Assembly: GCF_003612015.1 (NCBI RefSeq)
Contig: NZ_RARB01000001.1
Span: 682,001 to 746,000 of the forward strand
Direction of reading: 5' to 3'
Origin: Pantoea piersonii
Lineage (GTDB): Bacteria > Pseudomonadota > Gammaproteobacteria > Enterobacterales > Enterobacteriaceae
Length of the DNA stretch: 64,000 nucleotides
The notes below the pieces were generated by a model. It did no database searches, had not been told where the DNA came from, and saw only the letters and a program-made list of their open reading frames with translations. This document shows positions 10,240 through 20,559 of the stretch, piece after piece (within the stretch, counting starts at the first letter, position 1; each line of letters starts with the position of its first letter). The translations under genes were made by a program, and so were the position numbers.

Positions 10240-10306
10240 GAGCATGCCTGAACCGGACATGCTCATTTTGTCCCACGACCCTGACCGGTATCGTGGGATT
10301 TTTTTT
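10240..10306 (+). terminator. Tandem terminator after flgL
   Basis: Two hairpins follow flgL. The first has stem GAGCATG/CATGCTC (10240-10246 with 10258-10264) and a short U stretch. The second has stem TCCCACGA/TCGTGGGA (10271-10278 with 10291-10298) followed by eight T (10299-10306), a textbook intrinsic terminator. Together they should end the flagellar transcript before the convergent rne gene. Confidence 0.88.
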
Positions 10307-10401
10307 GCCTGTAACAGGGCGCTGCGACGAAAGAAGAGATGGGCAGGCTGATGCGCACGGTGCAAGCGGTTACCTCACCCGTGCTGGCCCAGAGACAGAA
10401 A

Positions 10402-10428
10402 TAAAAAACCCCGGCAAGCCGGGGTTTT
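10402..10428 (-). terminator. Terminator after rne
   Basis: The stem CCCCGGC/GCCGGGG (10409-10415 with 10418-10424) is followed on the minus strand by TTTTTT (10408-10403). It lies 17 bases beyond the rne stop. On the plus strand it is followed by only four T, so it is mainly an rne terminator. Confidence 0.88.
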
Positions 10429-10444
10429 ACTGTGTTGCGTCAGA

Positions 10445-13400
10445 TTATTCCGCGCTTTCAGGTCGGGTCGCAGGCGCGGTGGCCTGATGCGTCGCGCTGT
10501 GACCGCCAGCGGAGCCTTTGCCCTCGAAGGCGAACGGCGAACGTACCCAGTCGCTGTGGCGTACCGGCTCCGGCTGCCAGGCTGGTGCCGGCGCTTTGGT
10601 CATCGGCGCGGTGGCGTGATGCGTAAAGCGGACGGCAACTTCCTGCGGCGCGGCGTCGCGCGCCGGGACGGGCGCATGCGGTTCGCTGATCGGCTCAGGT
10701 TTGCTTTCCGCCGCAACCGGCGCGTTCAGCACTTCCTCAACCTGCGCTTCTGCTTCCGGCGTGACGTCATGCGCGGCTTCAGCGGCGATCTCGGTAGCGA
10801 CAGCAGGCGTCTCTTCCTCGACCGGGGCGGCCGGAACAGCCTGTTCGGCAATCGCTTCCGCTTTCGCTTCGTCAGCGGCCGGGATAACGGCAGGCTCATG
10901 GTTCACCGGCGCGTCAATCGGCGTGGTGTTATCCGTATTAACCAGCGTTACCGGCGTTTCCGCCTGCGGTTCAGCCTGATGCACCTCGTCAGCAATCTGC
11001 GGCGCGATCTCTTCCGCGGCGACCGGCAGCGCAATGACGTCTGCGGTCTCTTGCTGGCTGTAATCCGGCGCTTCCTGCTGCGGCTGCTGAGCCTCAACTG
11101 GCTGTGCGACCGGATAACGTACCCAGACTTTGCCGGATGCCATCTCTGGCGAAGCAGCGGCAGCGGCAAGCGGCATGGCGGACTCGGTCGGATAGCGCTC
11201 GTCACGGTAGCGACGACGACGCTGGCCGCTGACGCGCAGGTGGCGCGGCGAACGGCGCGAGCGGCGTGGCATATTGCCGTTGTCGCGGCTTTCCGCCTCA
11301 TCCTGATCGTTCAGCACAGGCTCTTCGCTCTGCGGCAGGCTGCGCGCCACTTCTGGCTGCGGCTCGACAGCTTCAGCTACCGGCTGCTCGCTCTCGTCGA
11401 TAATGCGCACTTTCTGCGCCAGCTGGCGCGGTTTGCGGCGCGGCATGACCTGAACGCGCTCTTCTTCCTGCGCTTCCGGCGTCTCGACCACTTCAGCAAC
11501 AGCCTGCTCGACGACTTTGCTCGCTTCCTGCTGCGCGCGTTTCTCTTCCTGACGACGACGCTGACGCTCAGCGCGCTGTTCGCGACGCTGCTGCTGTTGC
11601 TCTTCACGCTGCTGGCGCGCTTCGTCGCTCAGAACAGGGCTGCGCTCTTCGCGTGCCTCATTCTGCGGCGCCTGGCGCTTATTGCGGCGGTTATCGGCGT
11701 TATCGCGCGGCTCGCGGCCTTCACGCGGCTCACGGCTTTCGCGTGGTTCGCGCGGTTCACGGTTTTCACGCGGCTCGCGGCTTTCGCGCGGCTCGCGGTT
11801 TTCGCCGTTGCGCGGCGTACGCTCGCGACGGTTATTGTTGCGGCGGTTGTTGCGACGATCGCCGCGCTCTTTGGCGCTGCTGTCGCTCTCTTCACTGCTG
11901 GTCTGCGGCGTCGGCGTCGCTTCTACGGCCGGTGCAGCCGGTGCGGCTTCATTGCTGCCGAACAGCTTTTTCAGCAGGCGGCTGAAGAAACCGGTGCCGG
12001 TAGTGCTGGTGCTTGCTGCGGCCGGTGTCGCGGCGGCGGCGGCAGGTTTGGCCGCAGGCTGCACATCGGCTTTCGGCTGTTCTGCCGGGGTCTCTGCAGG
12101 CACAGGCGGCGCGTCAGGCATCACAAAAGCGGCCAGCGCAGGCTGCTCAGGACGACGGCGCTCGGCATGTTCCTCTTCAGACGGCATCGCCATTTCGGCT
12201 TCATGCAGCTTCGGCAGGTGATAGCTGAGGGTCTGCGTTTCTTCGCCTTTACGTACGCGCAGCACGGAGTAGTGCGGCGTTTCCATCCGGTCGTCCGGCA
12301 CGATAATGGCGCGGACGCCGCCCTGGCGCTTCTCAATCGCGTTCACCGCTTCACGTTTTTCGTTCAGCAGGTAAGAGGCGATCTGCACCGGAACAATGGC
12401 GTGCACCTCTTTGGTGTTGTCTTTCAGCGCTTCTTCTTCAATCAGGCGCAGAATAGAAAGCGACAGTGATTCGTTGTCACGGATGGTGCCGGTGCCGCTA
12501 CAGCGCGGGCAGACATGATGGCTCGACTCGCCCAGCGACGGGCTGAGGCGCTGACGCGACATCTCCAGCAGGCCAAAGCGTGAAATATGGCTGATCTGAA
12601 TGCGCGCGCGATCCTGACGTACCGCTTCGCGCAGGCGATTTTCCACCGCGCGCTGATGGCGCACCGGCGTCATATCGATAAAGTCGATAACGATCAGGCC
12701 GCCCAGGTCGCGCAGACGCAGTTGGCGCGCGATCTCATCGGCGGCTTCCAGGTTGGTGTTGAACGCTGTCTCTTCGATATCGCCGCCGCGCGTGGCGCGC
12801 GCCGAGTTGATATCGATGGCGGTCAACGCTTCGGTACTGTCGATAACGATAGAGCCGCCGGAAGGCAGGCGCACTTCGCGCTGGAAGGCGGACTCAATCT
12901 GCGATTCGATCTGATAATGGCTGAACAGCGGGATTTCGCCGGTGTAGAGCTTGATCTTGCTGCTGAAGTCGGGACGACCGAGGGCGGCGATATGCTGGCG
13001 CGCCAGCTCAAGCACCTTCGGGTTGTCGATCAGAATCTCGCCGATATCCTGGCGCAGATAGTCGCGGAAGGCGCGTACGATAACGTTGCTTTCCTGATGG
13101 ATCAGGAAGGGAGCGGGGCGGTTTTCTGCGGCTTTCTTGATCGCTTCCCAGTGTTTCAGACGGAAGCTCAGATCCCACTGCAGCGCGTCGGCGGATTTAC
13201 CTACGCCCGCGGTGCGCACAATCAGACCCATACCGTCCGGCAGCTCCAGCGAGGAGAGCGCCTCTTTCAGCTCGGTGCGATCGTCGCCTTCGATGCGGCG
13301 AGAGATGCCGCCCGCGCGGGGGTTATTCGGCATCAGCACCAGATAGCTGCCCGCCAGAGAGATAAAAGTGGTCAGCGCCGCGCCTTTATTGCCGCGCTCC

Positions 13401-13720
13401 TCTTTATCAATCTGAACGATCACTTCCTGACCTTCGCGCAGCACGTCTTTAATATTCGGACGGCCTTGTGCGTTGTAGCTGGCAGGGAAGTATTCGCGGG
13501 AGATTTCTTTCAGGGGGAGAAAACCGTGGCGCTCGGCGCCGTAATCGACAAACGCAGCTTCAAGGCTGGGTTCAATGCGGGTAATTTTACCTTTGTAGAT
13601 GTTGGCTTTTTTCTGTTCGTGTCCGGGGCTTTCGATATCCAGATCGTACAGACGTTGTCCATCAACCAGGGCAACGCGCAACTCCTCCTGCTGAGTTGCA
13701 TTAATTAACATTCTTTTCAT
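10445..13720 (-). CDS. rne: Ribonuclease E
   Basis: RNase E is the essential endoribonuclease of the degradosome; it processes rRNA and tRNA and starts mRNA decay at the inner membrane. The 1091-residue frame has an N-terminal catalytic half (S1 domain about residues 35-125; catalytic D303 in AIDINSAR and D346 in [10 protein letters not shown]; zinc-link Cys404 and Cys407 in CPRCSGTG). The C-terminal half is disordered and Arg-rich. Its last stretch, [16 protein letters not shown], matches the PNPase-binding end of the E. coli protein. An unusual block of REPRE-type repeats occupies about residues 635-675. A long leader precedes the gene. Confidence 0.97.
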   Translation of the reverse strand: MKRMLINATQQEELRVALVDGQRLYDLDIESPGHEQKKANIYKGKITRIEPSLEAAFVDYGAERHGFLPLKEISREYFPASYNAQGRPNIKDVLREGQEVIVQIDKEERGNKGAALTTFISLAGSYLVLMPNNPRAGGISRRIEGDDRTELKEALSSLELPDGMGLIVRTAGVGKSADALQWDLSFRLKHWEAIKKAAENRPAPFLIHQESNVIVRAFRDYLRQDIGEILIDNPKVLELARQHIAALGRPDFSSKIKLYTGEIPLFSHYQIESQIESAFQREVRLPSGGSIVIDSTEALTAIDINSARATRGGDIEETAFNTNLEAADEIARQLRLRDLGGLIVIDFIDMTPVRHQRAVENRLREAVRQDRARIQISHISRFGLLEMSRQRLSPSLGESSHHVCPRCSGTGTIRDNESLSLSILRLIEEEALKDNTKEVHAIVPVQIASYLLNEKREAVNAIEKRQGGVRAIIVPDDRMETPHYSVLRVRKGEETQTLSYHLPKLHEAEMAMPSEEEHAERRRPEQPALAAFVMPDAPPVPAETPAEQPKADVQPAAKPAAAAATPAAASTSTTGTGFFSRLLKKLFGSNEAAPAAPAVEATPTPQTSSEESDSSAKERGDRRNNRRNNNRRERTPRNGENREPRESREPRENREPREPRESREPREGREPRDNADNRRNKRQAPQNEAREERSPVLSDEARQQREEQQQQRREQRAERQRRRQEEKRAQQEASKVVEQAVAEVVETPEAQEEERVQVMPRRKPRQLAQKVRIIDESEQPVAEAVEPQPEVARSLPQSEEPVLNDQDEAESRDNGNMPRRSRRSPRHLRVSGQRRRRYRDERYPTESAMPLAAAAASPEMASGKVWVRYPVAQPVEAQQPQQEAPDYSQQETADVIALPVAAEEIAPQIADEVHQAEPQAETPVTLVNTDNTTPIDAPVNHEPAVIPAADEAKAEAIAEQAVPAAPVEEETPAVATEIAAEAAHDVTPEAEAQVEEVLNAPVAAESKPEPISEPHAPVPARDAAPQEVAVRFTHHATAPMTKAPAPAWQPEPVRHSDWVRSPFAFEGKGSAGGHSATHQATAPATRPESAE

Positions 13721-14035
13721 CGTTTCTGACTCGTTATTCTCACATGAGTGATAAAGCTGCGGGCATAGTTACCCTGGACGAGTTTTGACCGATGGCCCCG
13801 TGACTAAGTGCTTTACGTCAACCTCCCGGTTGTCGACTGCGCGAGGGGCGCAAATAACGTCGGTGGCCTGTTTTTCATAAGGGAAAACAGCGCCGTTGCG
13901 CTGAAATGCCGGAGAGAAACTGATAACTCCTGCATCTCAAAATTCCGTCCAGGCCGCAACCCGCAGCCCGCTAAGTGCCTGAATTAACATCACGTCTTAC
14001 GCCATTGCTGCGTGTCCGTTTCATCCGGCAAAATG
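13721..14035 (-). ncRNA. rne 5' leader, RNase E autoregulatory element
   Basis: The 570 bases between rne and rluC hold a long leader on the minus strand. Read in the rne direction, it contains GCAGCAATGGCGTAAGACG and GCGGGCTGCGGGTTGCGG (near 13950-14011), which I recognise as conserved in the E. coli rne leader (rne5 element). Nearer the gene is GGCCATCGGT, also shared. In E. coli RNase E binds hairpins of this leader and cleaves its own mRNA. The 5' end is not fixed, and the exact promoter was not assigned. Confidence 0.7.
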
Positions 14036-14190
14036 ACTAATTAGCTCTTTTTCTGGCCTGAAGTGCATCAGACGAGAAACTTAAGCATTATTCCATTGCT
14101 AACCTTCATATAGCAAGGCGACTTTTATCGCCTGATGAAGATTAGTGATGCATAACACCTTAATATGTCGGACGAATGAGCAGGCTGCTG

Positions 14191-14216
14191 AAAAAGCCAG
14201 CGCACGCTGCGCTTTT
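14191..14216. terminator. Symmetric terminator-like hairpin between rne and rluC
   Basis: AAAAAGC-CAGCG (14191-14202) pairs with CGCTG-CGCTTTTT (14204-14216) with a single bulge, giving a hairpin flanked by A5 and T5 on both strands. It looks like a bidirectional intrinsic terminator, although the flanking genes rne and rluC are divergent. It may insulate the two promoters or act as an early terminator of the rluC transcript. Confidence 0.5.
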
Positions 14217-14290
14217 TCGCGCGACAAGAGGAGAGTTAAGCACAGAAAAAGGGGTGGCGCTATCACAGGACACTATTTAGAATCGCCGCC

Positions 14291-15247
14291 ATGAAAACTG
14301 AGAATCCTGGCGTACAGCTTGTCGCCATCACGGCTGAAAATGCCGGACAACGCATTGATAACTTTTTACGCACCCAGCTTAAGGGCGTGCCGAAAAGCAT
14401 GATTTACCGCATTCTGCGTAAAGGCGAGGTGCGGGTGAATAAAAAGCGCATCAAGCCTGAATACAAGCTGGAAGCGGGCGACGAGGTGCGCATTCCGCCG
14501 GTGCGTGTCGCCGAGCGCGAAGAGCAGGCCGTTTCGCCTAAGCTGGAGAAGGTGGCGGCGCTGGCGGAAGCGATCATCTTTGAAGATGACCATATCTTGG
14601 TGCTGAACAAGCCGTCCGGCACGGCGGTGCATGGCGGCAGCGGACTGAGCTTTGGCGTAATCGAAGGGCTGCGCGCGCTGCGTCCGGAGGCGCGTTTCCT
14701 TGAGCTGGTGCATCGCCTCGATCGCGATACCTCCGGCGTGCTGCTGGTCGCCAAAAAGCGGTCGGCGCTGCGCTCGCTGCATGAGCAGCTGCGCGAAAAG
14801 GGGATGCAAAAAGATTACCTGGCGCTGGTGCGCGGCAGCTGGCCCTCACACCTGAAAGTGGTGCAGGCGCCGCTGCTGAAGAATATTCTGCAGAGCGGCG
14901 AACGCATAGTGCGCGTCAGCAGCGAAGGCAAGCCGTCGGAAACGCGCTTTAAAGTCGAAGAGCGCTTCGCCTTCGCCACGCTGGTCAAGGCAAGCCCGGT
15001 TACCGGCCGTACTCACCAGATCCGCGTCCATACGCTGCATGCCGGTCATCCTATCGCCTTCGACGACCGCTATGGCGAGCGCGAATTCGACAGTCAGCTG
15101 GCCGCTACCGGGCTGCGTCGTTTGTTCCTGCATGCCGCCGCGCTGACGTTTACTCATCCCAACAGCGGTGAGACGCTGCGTTTAGAAGCGCCGCTTGATG
15201 AAGAGCTTAAACGCTGCCTGAAGGCGCTGCGTCAGCAGAAAAGCTAA
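14291..15247 (+). CDS. rluC: RluC, 23S rRNA pseudouridine synthase (955/2504/2580)
   Basis: RluC converts uridines 955, 2504 and 2580 of 23S rRNA to pseudouridine. The 318-residue protein has an N-terminal S4 RNA-binding domain (about residues 18-80, [11 protein letters not shown] and [17 protein letters not shown]) and the RluA-type catalytic domain with HRLDRDTSG, whose Asp is the nucleophile. It agrees with the E. coli protein over its whole length. As in E. coli it is divergent from rne. Confidence 0.97.
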   Translation: MKTENPGVQLVAITAENAGQRIDNFLRTQLKGVPKSMIYRILRKGEVRVNKKRIKPEYKLEAGDEVRIPPVRVAEREEQAVSPKLEKVAALAEAIIFEDDHILVLNKPSGTAVHGGSGLSFGVIEGLRALRPEARFLELVHRLDRDTSGVLLVAKKRSALRSLHEQLREKGMQKDYLALVRGSWPSHLKVVQAPLLKNILQSGERIVRVSSEGKPSETRFKVEERFAFATLVKASPVTGRTHQIRVHTLHAGHPIAFDDRYGEREFDSQLAATGLRRLFLHAAALTFTHPNSGETLRLEAPLDEELKRCLKALRQQKS

Positions 15248-15260
15248 CGCAGGGTCGGCG

Positions 15261-15845
15261 TCACCCCAGCGGGTTGATGCCGACCGTCCGCAACATGCTG
15301 TTAAGCGCGATGAGCGGCAGGCCGACCAGCGTGTTCGGGTCGCGCCCCTCCAGCCGTTCAAACAGGCAAATCCCCATCCCTTCGCTTTTAAAACTCCCTG
15401 CACACTGTAAAGGCTGCTCTTTTTCTATATAGGTGCGGATCTCCTCATCACTGAGAGGGCGGAAGTGCACCACAAAAGGTTCGCAGCACTGCAATAGCCG
15501 CTGGCTGCGGGGATGGTAGAGCGCCAGTCCGGTGTAAAAGGTGATGGCGTTGCCGCTCGCCTGACGTAGCTGCGCAAAGGCGCGCGCGGGGGTATGCGGC
15601 TTGCCGGTAATCGCGCCGTTGAGCACGCATACCTGATCCGAGCCGATAATCCAGCTATCGGGATAGTCGGCGGCCAGCGCCTGCGCTTTGGCGACGGCGA
15701 GGCGCGTGACCAGCGTTTCCGCATCTTCACCGGCGTGCGGCGTTTCATCCACCTCTGGCGCAGCGGTAATAAAAGGCAGGCCGAGCTTGCCTAATAATGC
15801 CTGGCGGAAAGGCGAGGTTGAGGCTAAAAGAATTGAGACAGGCAT
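15261..15845 (-). CDS. yceF: Maf-like nucleotide pyrophosphatase YceF
   Basis: YceF belongs to the Maf family. The E. coli member hydrolyses m7GTP and related modified nucleotides, which suggests a house-cleaning role. The 194-residue protein shows [12 protein letters not shown] at the N-terminus, [19 protein letters not shown] (phosphate-binding and catalytic Asp region) and [11 protein letters not shown]. The open frame extends to 15878, but the ATG at 15845 gives [11 protein letters not shown], aligned with the family start. It is convergent with rluC, with 13 bases between stops. Confidence 0.93.
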   Translation of the reverse strand: MPVSILLASTSPFRQALLGKLGLPFITAAPEVDETPHAGEDAETLVTRLAVAKAQALAADYPDSWIIGSDQVCVLNGAITGKPHTPARAFAQLRQASGNAITFYTGLALYHPRSQRLLQCCEPFVVHFRPLSDEEIRTYIEKEQPLQCAGSFKSEGMGICLFERLEGRDPNTLVGLPLIALNSMLRTVGINPLG

Positions 15846-15947
15846 TTTTTCACAATAGTAATGGCGAATTGGTGACACTCATTTTAAACTGTGCGCCGCA
15901 CTGGATGCGAATAACTGGTGAAAGATGCTGTTACACGGCCTTTTTCT

Positions 15948-15976
15948 TTGACTCTATGACGTTACAAAGTTAATAT
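15948..15976 (+). promoter_or_regulatory. Sigma-70 promoter of yceD-rpmF
   Basis: TTGACT (15948-15953), a 17-base spacer and TAATAT (15971-15976) form a near-consensus sigma-70 promoter. The yceD start codon begins at 15986, only nine bases after the -10 element, so the mRNA should have a very short leader or none. It is likely the main promoter of the ribosome/fatty-acid cluster. Confidence 0.85.
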
Positions 15977-15985
15977 GCGCGCCCT

Positions 15986-16507
15986 ATGCAAAAGGTAAAA
16001 TTACCCCTGACGCTGGATCCGGTCCGCGCCGCTCAAAAACGCCTCGATTATCAGGGCGTTTACACCCCTGAACAGGTGGAGCGCGTAGCCGACTCAGTTG
16101 TTAGTGTGGACAGTGACGTGGAATGTGCCATGTCGTTTGCGGTTGACAGCCAGCGCCTCGCCGTACTGCAAGGTACAGCGGATGTGCAGGTTACATTGCG
16201 CTGTCAGCGCTGCAACCAGCCGTTTCCTCACTCTGTCCACGTAAGCTATTGCTTCAGTCCTGTCTCAAATGATGAGCAGGCCGAGGCACTGCCGGAAGCC
16301 TACGAGCCGATCGACGTCGATGATTTTGGCGAAGTCGATCTGCTGGCGGTGATCGAGGATGAAATCATTCTCGCCCTGCCGGTCGTTCCGGTGCATGATT
16401 CTGAACACTGTGAAGTGTCCGAGGCGGACATGGTCTTTGGCAAATTGCCTGCAGAGGCGGAAAAACCAAACCCATTTGCCGTATTAGCCAGTTTAAAGCG
16501 TAAGTAA
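15986..16507 (+). CDS. yceD: YceD, large-subunit rRNA accumulation protein (DUF177)
   Basis: YceD is a 173-residue DUF177 protein, thought from work on the family to be needed for 23S rRNA accumulation; the mechanism is not clear. A Cys pair is present in [10 protein letters not shown] (about residues 72-81). The acidic C-terminal half contains [15 protein letters not shown]. The start [17 protein letters not shown] is the same as in E. coli although no ribosome site can fit before it, because the promoter ends nine bases upstream. It is followed after 14 bases by rpmF. Confidence 0.94.
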   Translation: MQKVKLPLTLDPVRAAQKRLDYQGVYTPEQVERVADSVVSVDSDVECAMSFAVDSQRLAVLQGTADVQVTLRCQRCNQPFPHSVHVSYCFSPVSNDEQAEALPEAYEPIDVDDFGEVDLLAVIEDEIILALPVVPVHDSEHCEVSEADMVFGKLPAEAEKPNPFAVLASLKRK

Positions 16508-16521
16508 TAGGAGTAAGGTCC

Positions 16522-16692
16522 ATGGCCGTACAACAGAATAAACCCACCCGTTCTAAGCGTGGTATGCGTCGTTCGCACGATGCGCTGACCACCGCTGCCC
16601 TGTCTGTAGATAAAGTTTCTGGCGAAACGCATCTGCGTCACCACATCACTGCGGATGGCTACTACCGCGGTCGCAAGGTTATCACCAAGTAA
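16522..16692 (+). CDS. rpmF: 50S ribosomal protein L32
   Basis: L32 is a small, basic protein of the large ribosomal subunit. The 56-residue product begins [20 protein letters not shown] and ends [10 protein letters not shown], almost identical to E. coli L32 (57 residues) with one residue fewer in the middle. A strong ribosome site (AGGAGTAAGG) precedes the ATG. It is co-transcribed with yceD and followed by the lipid genes, linking ribosome and membrane synthesis. Confidence 0.97.
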   Translation: MAVQQNKPTRSKRGMRRSHDALTTAALSVDKVSGETHLRHHITADGYYRGRKVITK

Positions 16693-16717
16693 GACTTGCG
16701 CTTAGCAAGGTGATACT

Positions 16718-17758
16718 TTGACACGTTTGACCCTGGCTATTGATGCCATGGGCGGGGATTTCGGTCCCTGCGTGACAGTGCCTGCAGCATTGCAGGCACT
16801 GGCCTCTCATTCGCATCTCAATCTTCTTCTGGTCGGCATTCCCGACGACATCACTCCATTGCTTGCCAAAGCGGATTCCTCCTTACTGGGGCGTTTGCAG
16901 GTTGTTCCTGCGGAGTCAGTTATTGCAAGCGATGCGCGGCCCTCACAGGCGATCCGCAACAGCCGCGGCAGCTCAATGCGCATTGCGCTGGAGCTGGTGA
17001 AAGAGGGACGAGCGCAGGCCTGTGTCAGCGCCGGCAATACCGGCGCCCTGATGGGGCTGGCGAAATTAATGATAAAACCGCTGGACGGCATTGAACGCCC
17101 GGCGTTAATGACCGTGCTGCCGCATCAGCAGCGCGGTAAAACGGTAGTGCTGGATTTAGGCGCTAACGTTGAGTCGGACAGCGAAATGCTGGTGCAGTTT
17201 GCCGTAATGGGCGCGGTGATGGCGGAAGAAGTATTAGCGATCCCCAATCCTCGCGTCGCGCTGCTCAATATTGGTCAGGAAGAGACCAAAGGGCTGGAGA
17301 GTATCCGCGGCGCCGCCAGTATGCTAAAAGCATCCGAACACATTAACTATATTGGTTACCTGGAAGGCAACGACCTGCTTACCGGCAAGACAGATGTGCT
17401 GGTGTGTGACGGATTCGTCGGCAACGTCACGCTGAAAACCATGGAAGGCGTGGTAAGAATGTTCCTTTCCCTGCTGAAATCTTCAGGGGAGGGGAAAAAA
17501 CGGTCATGGTGGCTGAAGCTGCTGGGGCGCTGGATTCAGAAACGTCTGGCGCAGCGCTTCGGGCATCTCAACCCCGACCAGTATAATGGCGCTTGTCTGT
17601 TAGGATTGCGCGGAACAGTGATCAAAAGCCATGGCGCAGCGAATCAACGCGCCTTCGCCGTGGCGATAGAGCAGGCAGAGCAGGCGGTGCGACGGCAGGT
17701 TCCCGAACGAATCGCCGCGCGCCTTGATGCTGTATTAGCCAGGAGTGACAAAGCCTAG
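16718..17758 (+). CDS. plsX: PlsX, phosphate acyltransferase
   Basis: PlsX makes acyl-phosphate from acyl-ACP and phosphate, the donor for glycerol-3-phosphate acylation in phospholipid synthesis. The 346-residue protein shows [12 protein letters not shown] at the N-terminus, [12 protein letters not shown] in the middle and the family's [13 protein letters not shown]. The start is TTG at 16718 (TTGACACGTTTGACC) with AAGGTG six bases before; homologous genes use TTG at the same place. The stop TAG directly abuts the fabH ATG. Confidence 0.95.
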   Translation: MTRLTLAIDAMGGDFGPCVTVPAALQALASHSHLNLLLVGIPDDITPLLAKADSSLLGRLQVVPAESVIASDARPSQAIRNSRGSSMRIALELVKEGRAQACVSAGNTGALMGLAKLMIKPLDGIERPALMTVLPHQQRGKTVVLDLGANVESDSEMLVQFAVMGAVMAEEVLAIPNPRVALLNIGQEETKGLESIRGAASMLKASEHINYIGYLEGNDLLTGKTDVLVCDGFVGNVTLKTMEGVVRMFLSLLKSSGEGKKRSWWLKLLGRWIQKRLAQRFGHLNPDQYNGACLLGLRGTVIKSHGAANQRAFAVAIEQAEQAVRRQVPERIAARLDAVLARSDKA

Positions 17759-18712
17759 ATGTTTACCAAAATTATCGGTACGGGCAGCTATTTGCCTAGC
17801 CAGGTGCGTTCGAATGCGGATCTGGAAAAAATGGTGGAGACGTCGGACGAGTGGATCGTAACCCGCACCGGCATCCGCGAGCGCCGCATTGCCGCGCCGG
17901 ATGAAACCGTGGCCAGCATGGGCTTCGCCGCCGCGCAGCGCGCGCTGGAGATGGCGGGCGTAGAGGCCAGCGAGATCGGACTGATTATCGTCGCCACCAC
18001 CTCATCCAGCCATGCGTTCCCCAGCTCGGCCTGCATGATCCAGCAGATGCTGGGCATCAACGACTGCGCCGCATTCGATCTGGCAGCGGCCTGCGCAGGC
18101 TTTACCTACGCTCTGAGCGTCGCGGACCAGTACATCAAAAACGGCGCGGTAAAACACGCGCTGGTGATTGGCTCCGACGTGCTGGCGCGCACCCTTGACC
18201 CGAACGATCGCGGCACCATTATTCTGTTCGGCGACGGCGCGGGCGCCGTGGTATTAGGCGCGAGCGAAGAGCAGGGCATCATCTCTACTCACCTGCACGC
18301 TGACGGCCGTTATGGCCAGCTGCTGACGCTCCCTTACCAGAATCGCGCCCATCAGGACGAACCCGCCTATCTCACCATGGCTGGCAACGAAGTCTTTAAA
18401 GTCGCGGTGACCGAACTGGCGCACATCGTTGACGAAACGCTGCAGGCAAACAATCTCGATCGCGAAATGCTCGACTGGCTGGTGCCGCATCAGGCTAACC
18501 TGCGCATCATCAGCGCGACGGCGAAAAAACTTGGCATGGGCATGGACAAAGTGGTGGTCACGCTGGACCGTCACGGCAATACCTCGGCGGCCTCGGTGCC
18601 CAGCGCGCTGGATGAAGCCGTACGCGACGGCCGTATCAAACCCGGACAACTGATTCTGCTGGAAGCCTTTGGTGGCGGTTTCACCTGGGGTTCTGCACTG
18701 GTTCGCTTTTGA
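17759..18712 (+). CDS. fabH: FabH, beta-ketoacyl-ACP synthase III
   Basis: FabH condenses acetyl-CoA with malonyl-ACP to start fatty-acid chains. The 317-residue protein has the complete catalytic triad Cys112 (AAACAGFTY), His244 (VPHQANLRI) and Asn274 (RHGNTSAAS), which I checked codon by codon. The C-terminal [13 protein letters not shown] is typical. The ATG directly follows the plsX stop, and fabD starts 16 bases after the stop. Confidence 0.98.
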   Translation: MFTKIIGTGSYLPSQVRSNADLEKMVETSDEWIVTRTGIRERRIAAPDETVASMGFAAAQRALEMAGVEASEIGLIIVATTSSSHAFPSSACMIQQMLGINDCAAFDLAAACAGFTYALSVADQYIKNGAVKHALVIGSDVLARTLDPNDRGTIILFGDGAGAVVLGASEEQGIISTHLHADGRYGQLLTLPYQNRAHQDEPAYLTMAGNEVFKVAVTELAHIVDETLQANNLDREMLDWLVPHQANLRIISATAKKLGMGMDKVVVTLDRHGNTSAASVPSALDEAVRDGRIKPGQLILLEAFGGGFTWGSALVRF

Positions 18713-18728
18713 TTCACAGGAACTGAAG

Positions 18729-19661
18729 ATGACGCAATTTGCATTTGTTTTTCCCGGTCAGGGTTCACAGACCGTCGGCATGCTGTCAGAGCTGGCGGCA
18801 AGCTATCCGCAAGTGGAAGAGACCTTCCGCGAAGCGTCTGACGCGCTGGGATATGATTTGTGGCAGCTGGTCAGCAACGGACCGGCTGAAGAGCTGAATA
18901 AGACCTGGCAGACGCAGCCTGCGCTGCTGGCCGCTTCCGTCGCGATCTATCGCGTCTGGCAACAGCAGGGCGGCAAGCAGCCGTCGCTGATGGCGGGTCA
19001 CAGCCTGGGCGAATACTCCGCATTGGTGTGCGCAGGCGTTATTGATTTCGCCGATGCGATCAAGCTGGTGGAGCTGCGCGGCAAACTGATGCAGGAAGCG
19101 GTGCCGGAAGGCACCGGCGCGATGCAGGCGATTATCGGCCTGGATGACGCCTCGATTCGCAAAGCGTGCGAAGAGAGCGCGCAGGGGCAGGTGGTTTCGC
19201 CGGTTAACTTCAACTCGCCGGGTCAGGTGGTGATCGCCGGAAATAAAGAGGCGGTCGAGCGTGCGGGCGCAGCCTGTAAAGCCGCTGGCGCGAAGCGTGC
19301 GCTGCCGCTGCCGGTCAGCGTGCCGTCGCACTGCGCGCTGATGAAGCCCGCAGCGGACAAGCTGGCGGTCGCGCTGGAAAAGATAACTTTCAACGCGCCG
19401 TCCGTTCCGGTGGTGAACAACGTTGACGTAAAATGCGAAAGCGATGCGGCGGCGATCCGTCACGCATTGGTGCGTCAGCTTTATAGCCCGGTTCGCTGGA
19501 CCGAGAGCGTAGAATTTATGGCGTCACAGGGCATTACTCAGCTGCTGGAAATGGGACCGGGCAAAGTGCTGACGGGTCTGACCAAACGCATTGTGGACAG
19601 CCTGACGGCGGCAGCGGTAAACGATCCGACGTCGCTTTCTGCGGCCCTTGAACAGGAATAA
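18729..19661 (+). CDS. fabD: FabD, malonyl-CoA:ACP transacylase
   Basis: FabD moves malonyl groups from CoA to ACP to supply chain elongation. The 310-residue protein starts MTQFAFVFPGQGSQT and has Ser92 in GHSLGEYSA and His201 in VPSHCALM, the nucleophile and its partner. An in-frame extension to 18669 overlaps fabH and is not used; CAGGAACTGAAG precedes the chosen ATG. It lies between fabH and fabG, as in E. coli. Confidence 0.98.
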   Translation: MTQFAFVFPGQGSQTVGMLSELAASYPQVEETFREASDALGYDLWQLVSNGPAEELNKTWQTQPALLAASVAIYRVWQQQGGKQPSLMAGHSLGEYSALVCAGVIDFADAIKLVELRGKLMQEAVPEGTGAMQAIIGLDDASIRKACEESAQGQVVSPVNFNSPGQVVIAGNKEAVERAGAACKAAGAKRALPLPVSVPSHCALMKPAADKLAVALEKITFNAPSVPVVNNVDVKCESDAAAIRHALVRQLYSPVRWTESVEFMASQGITQLLEMGPGKVLTGLTKRIVDSLTAAAVNDPTSLSAALEQE

Positions 19662-19671
19662 GAGGAAAATC

Positions 19672-20406
19672 ATGAGCTTTGAAGGTAAAGTTGCGCTGGT
19701 AACAGGCGCGAGCCGCGGTATCGGCCGCGCTATCGCGGAAACGCTGGTTGCACGCGGCGCCAAAGTTGTCGGCACCGCGACAAGCGAAAGCGGCGCAGAA
19801 GCCATCAGTGCTTACCTCGGCGATAACGGCAAAGGTCTGCTGCTGAATGTGACCGATCCCGCATCGATCGACAGCGTGCTGGAGAAGGTTCGCGCAGAAT
19901 TTGGCGAAGTAGATATTTTGGTCAATAATGCAGGCATTACGCGTGATAATCTGTTGATGCGCATGAAAGACGACGAATGGGCGGATATCCTGGATACCAA
20001 CCTGACGTCGGTTTTCCGTCTGTCTAAGGCAGTTATGCGCGCCATGATGAAAAAACGTGTGGGTCGTATCATTACCATCGGTTCCGTTGTTGGCACCATG
20101 GGCAACGCGGGCCAGGCAAACTACGCAGCAGCCAAGGCGGGTTTGATTGGCTTTAGCAAATCACTGGCGCGCGAAATTGCGTCACGTGGCATTACCGTAA
20201 ACGTCGTGGCACCGGGCTTTATTGAGACGGACATGACGCGTGCACTGAGCGAAGAGCAACGTTCCGGCATTTTGGCGCAGGTTCCGGCAGGTCGTTTAGG
20301 CGACGCGCAGGAAATCGCCAATGCTGTTGCATTTTTAGCCTCTGACGAAGCAGCCTACATCACGGGTGAGACGCTGCACGTCAATGGCGGCATGTACATG
20401 GTCTGA
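19672..20406 (+). CDS. fabG: FabG, 3-oxoacyl-ACP reductase
   Basis: FabG is the NADPH-dependent reductase of the fatty-acid cycle (short-chain dehydrogenase fold). The 244-residue protein has the cofactor loop TGASRGIGRA, the NNAG motif, and Ser138, Tyr151 and Lys155 as the catalytic set (positions checked). The ATG at 19672 follows AAGAGGAAAATC. A hairpin TTGCGGT/ACCGCAA (20431-20448) follows the gene without a strong T tract, so read-through into acpP is likely. Confidence 0.98.
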   Translation: MSFEGKVALVTGASRGIGRAIAETLVARGAKVVGTATSESGAEAISAYLGDNGKGLLLNVTDPASIDSVLEKVRAEFGEVDILVNNAGITRDNLLMRMKDDEWADILDTNLTSVFRLSKAVMRAMMKKRVGRIITIGSVVGTMGNAGQANYAAAKAGLIGFSKSLAREIASRGITVNVVAPGFIETDMTRALSEEQRSGILAQVPAGRLGDAQEIANAVAFLASDEAAYITGETLHVNGGMYMV

Positions 20407-20486
20407 TATTCACGAAATCATTTGCATTATTTGCGGTAAAAACCGCAAAATAGCGTAAAATCGTGGTTCGACCAGCCGGGATTTTG

Positions 20487-20514
20487 TTGCATCTTTTTCA
20501 ACATTTTATACACT
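20487..20514 (+). promoter_or_regulatory. acpP promoter
   Basis: TTGCAT (20487-20492), a 16-base spacer and TACACT (20509-20514, within TATACACT) give a good sigma-70 promoter about 45 bases before acpP. The surrounding intergenic sequence, including the GCGAAAGCGAG segment, closely resembles E. coli. A dedicated promoter fits the high level of ACP in the cell. Confidence 0.75.
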
Positions 20515-20559
20515 ACGAAAACCATCGCGAAAGCGAGTTTTGATAGGAAATTAAATAGT

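Noticed and set aside
10487-12469. 660-residue plus-strand open frame opposite rne
   Set aside because: It is antisense to the well-supported RNase E gene, is extremely Arg/Phe/Leu-rich with no motifs, and arises from the GC-rich third codon positions and REPRE repeats of rne.
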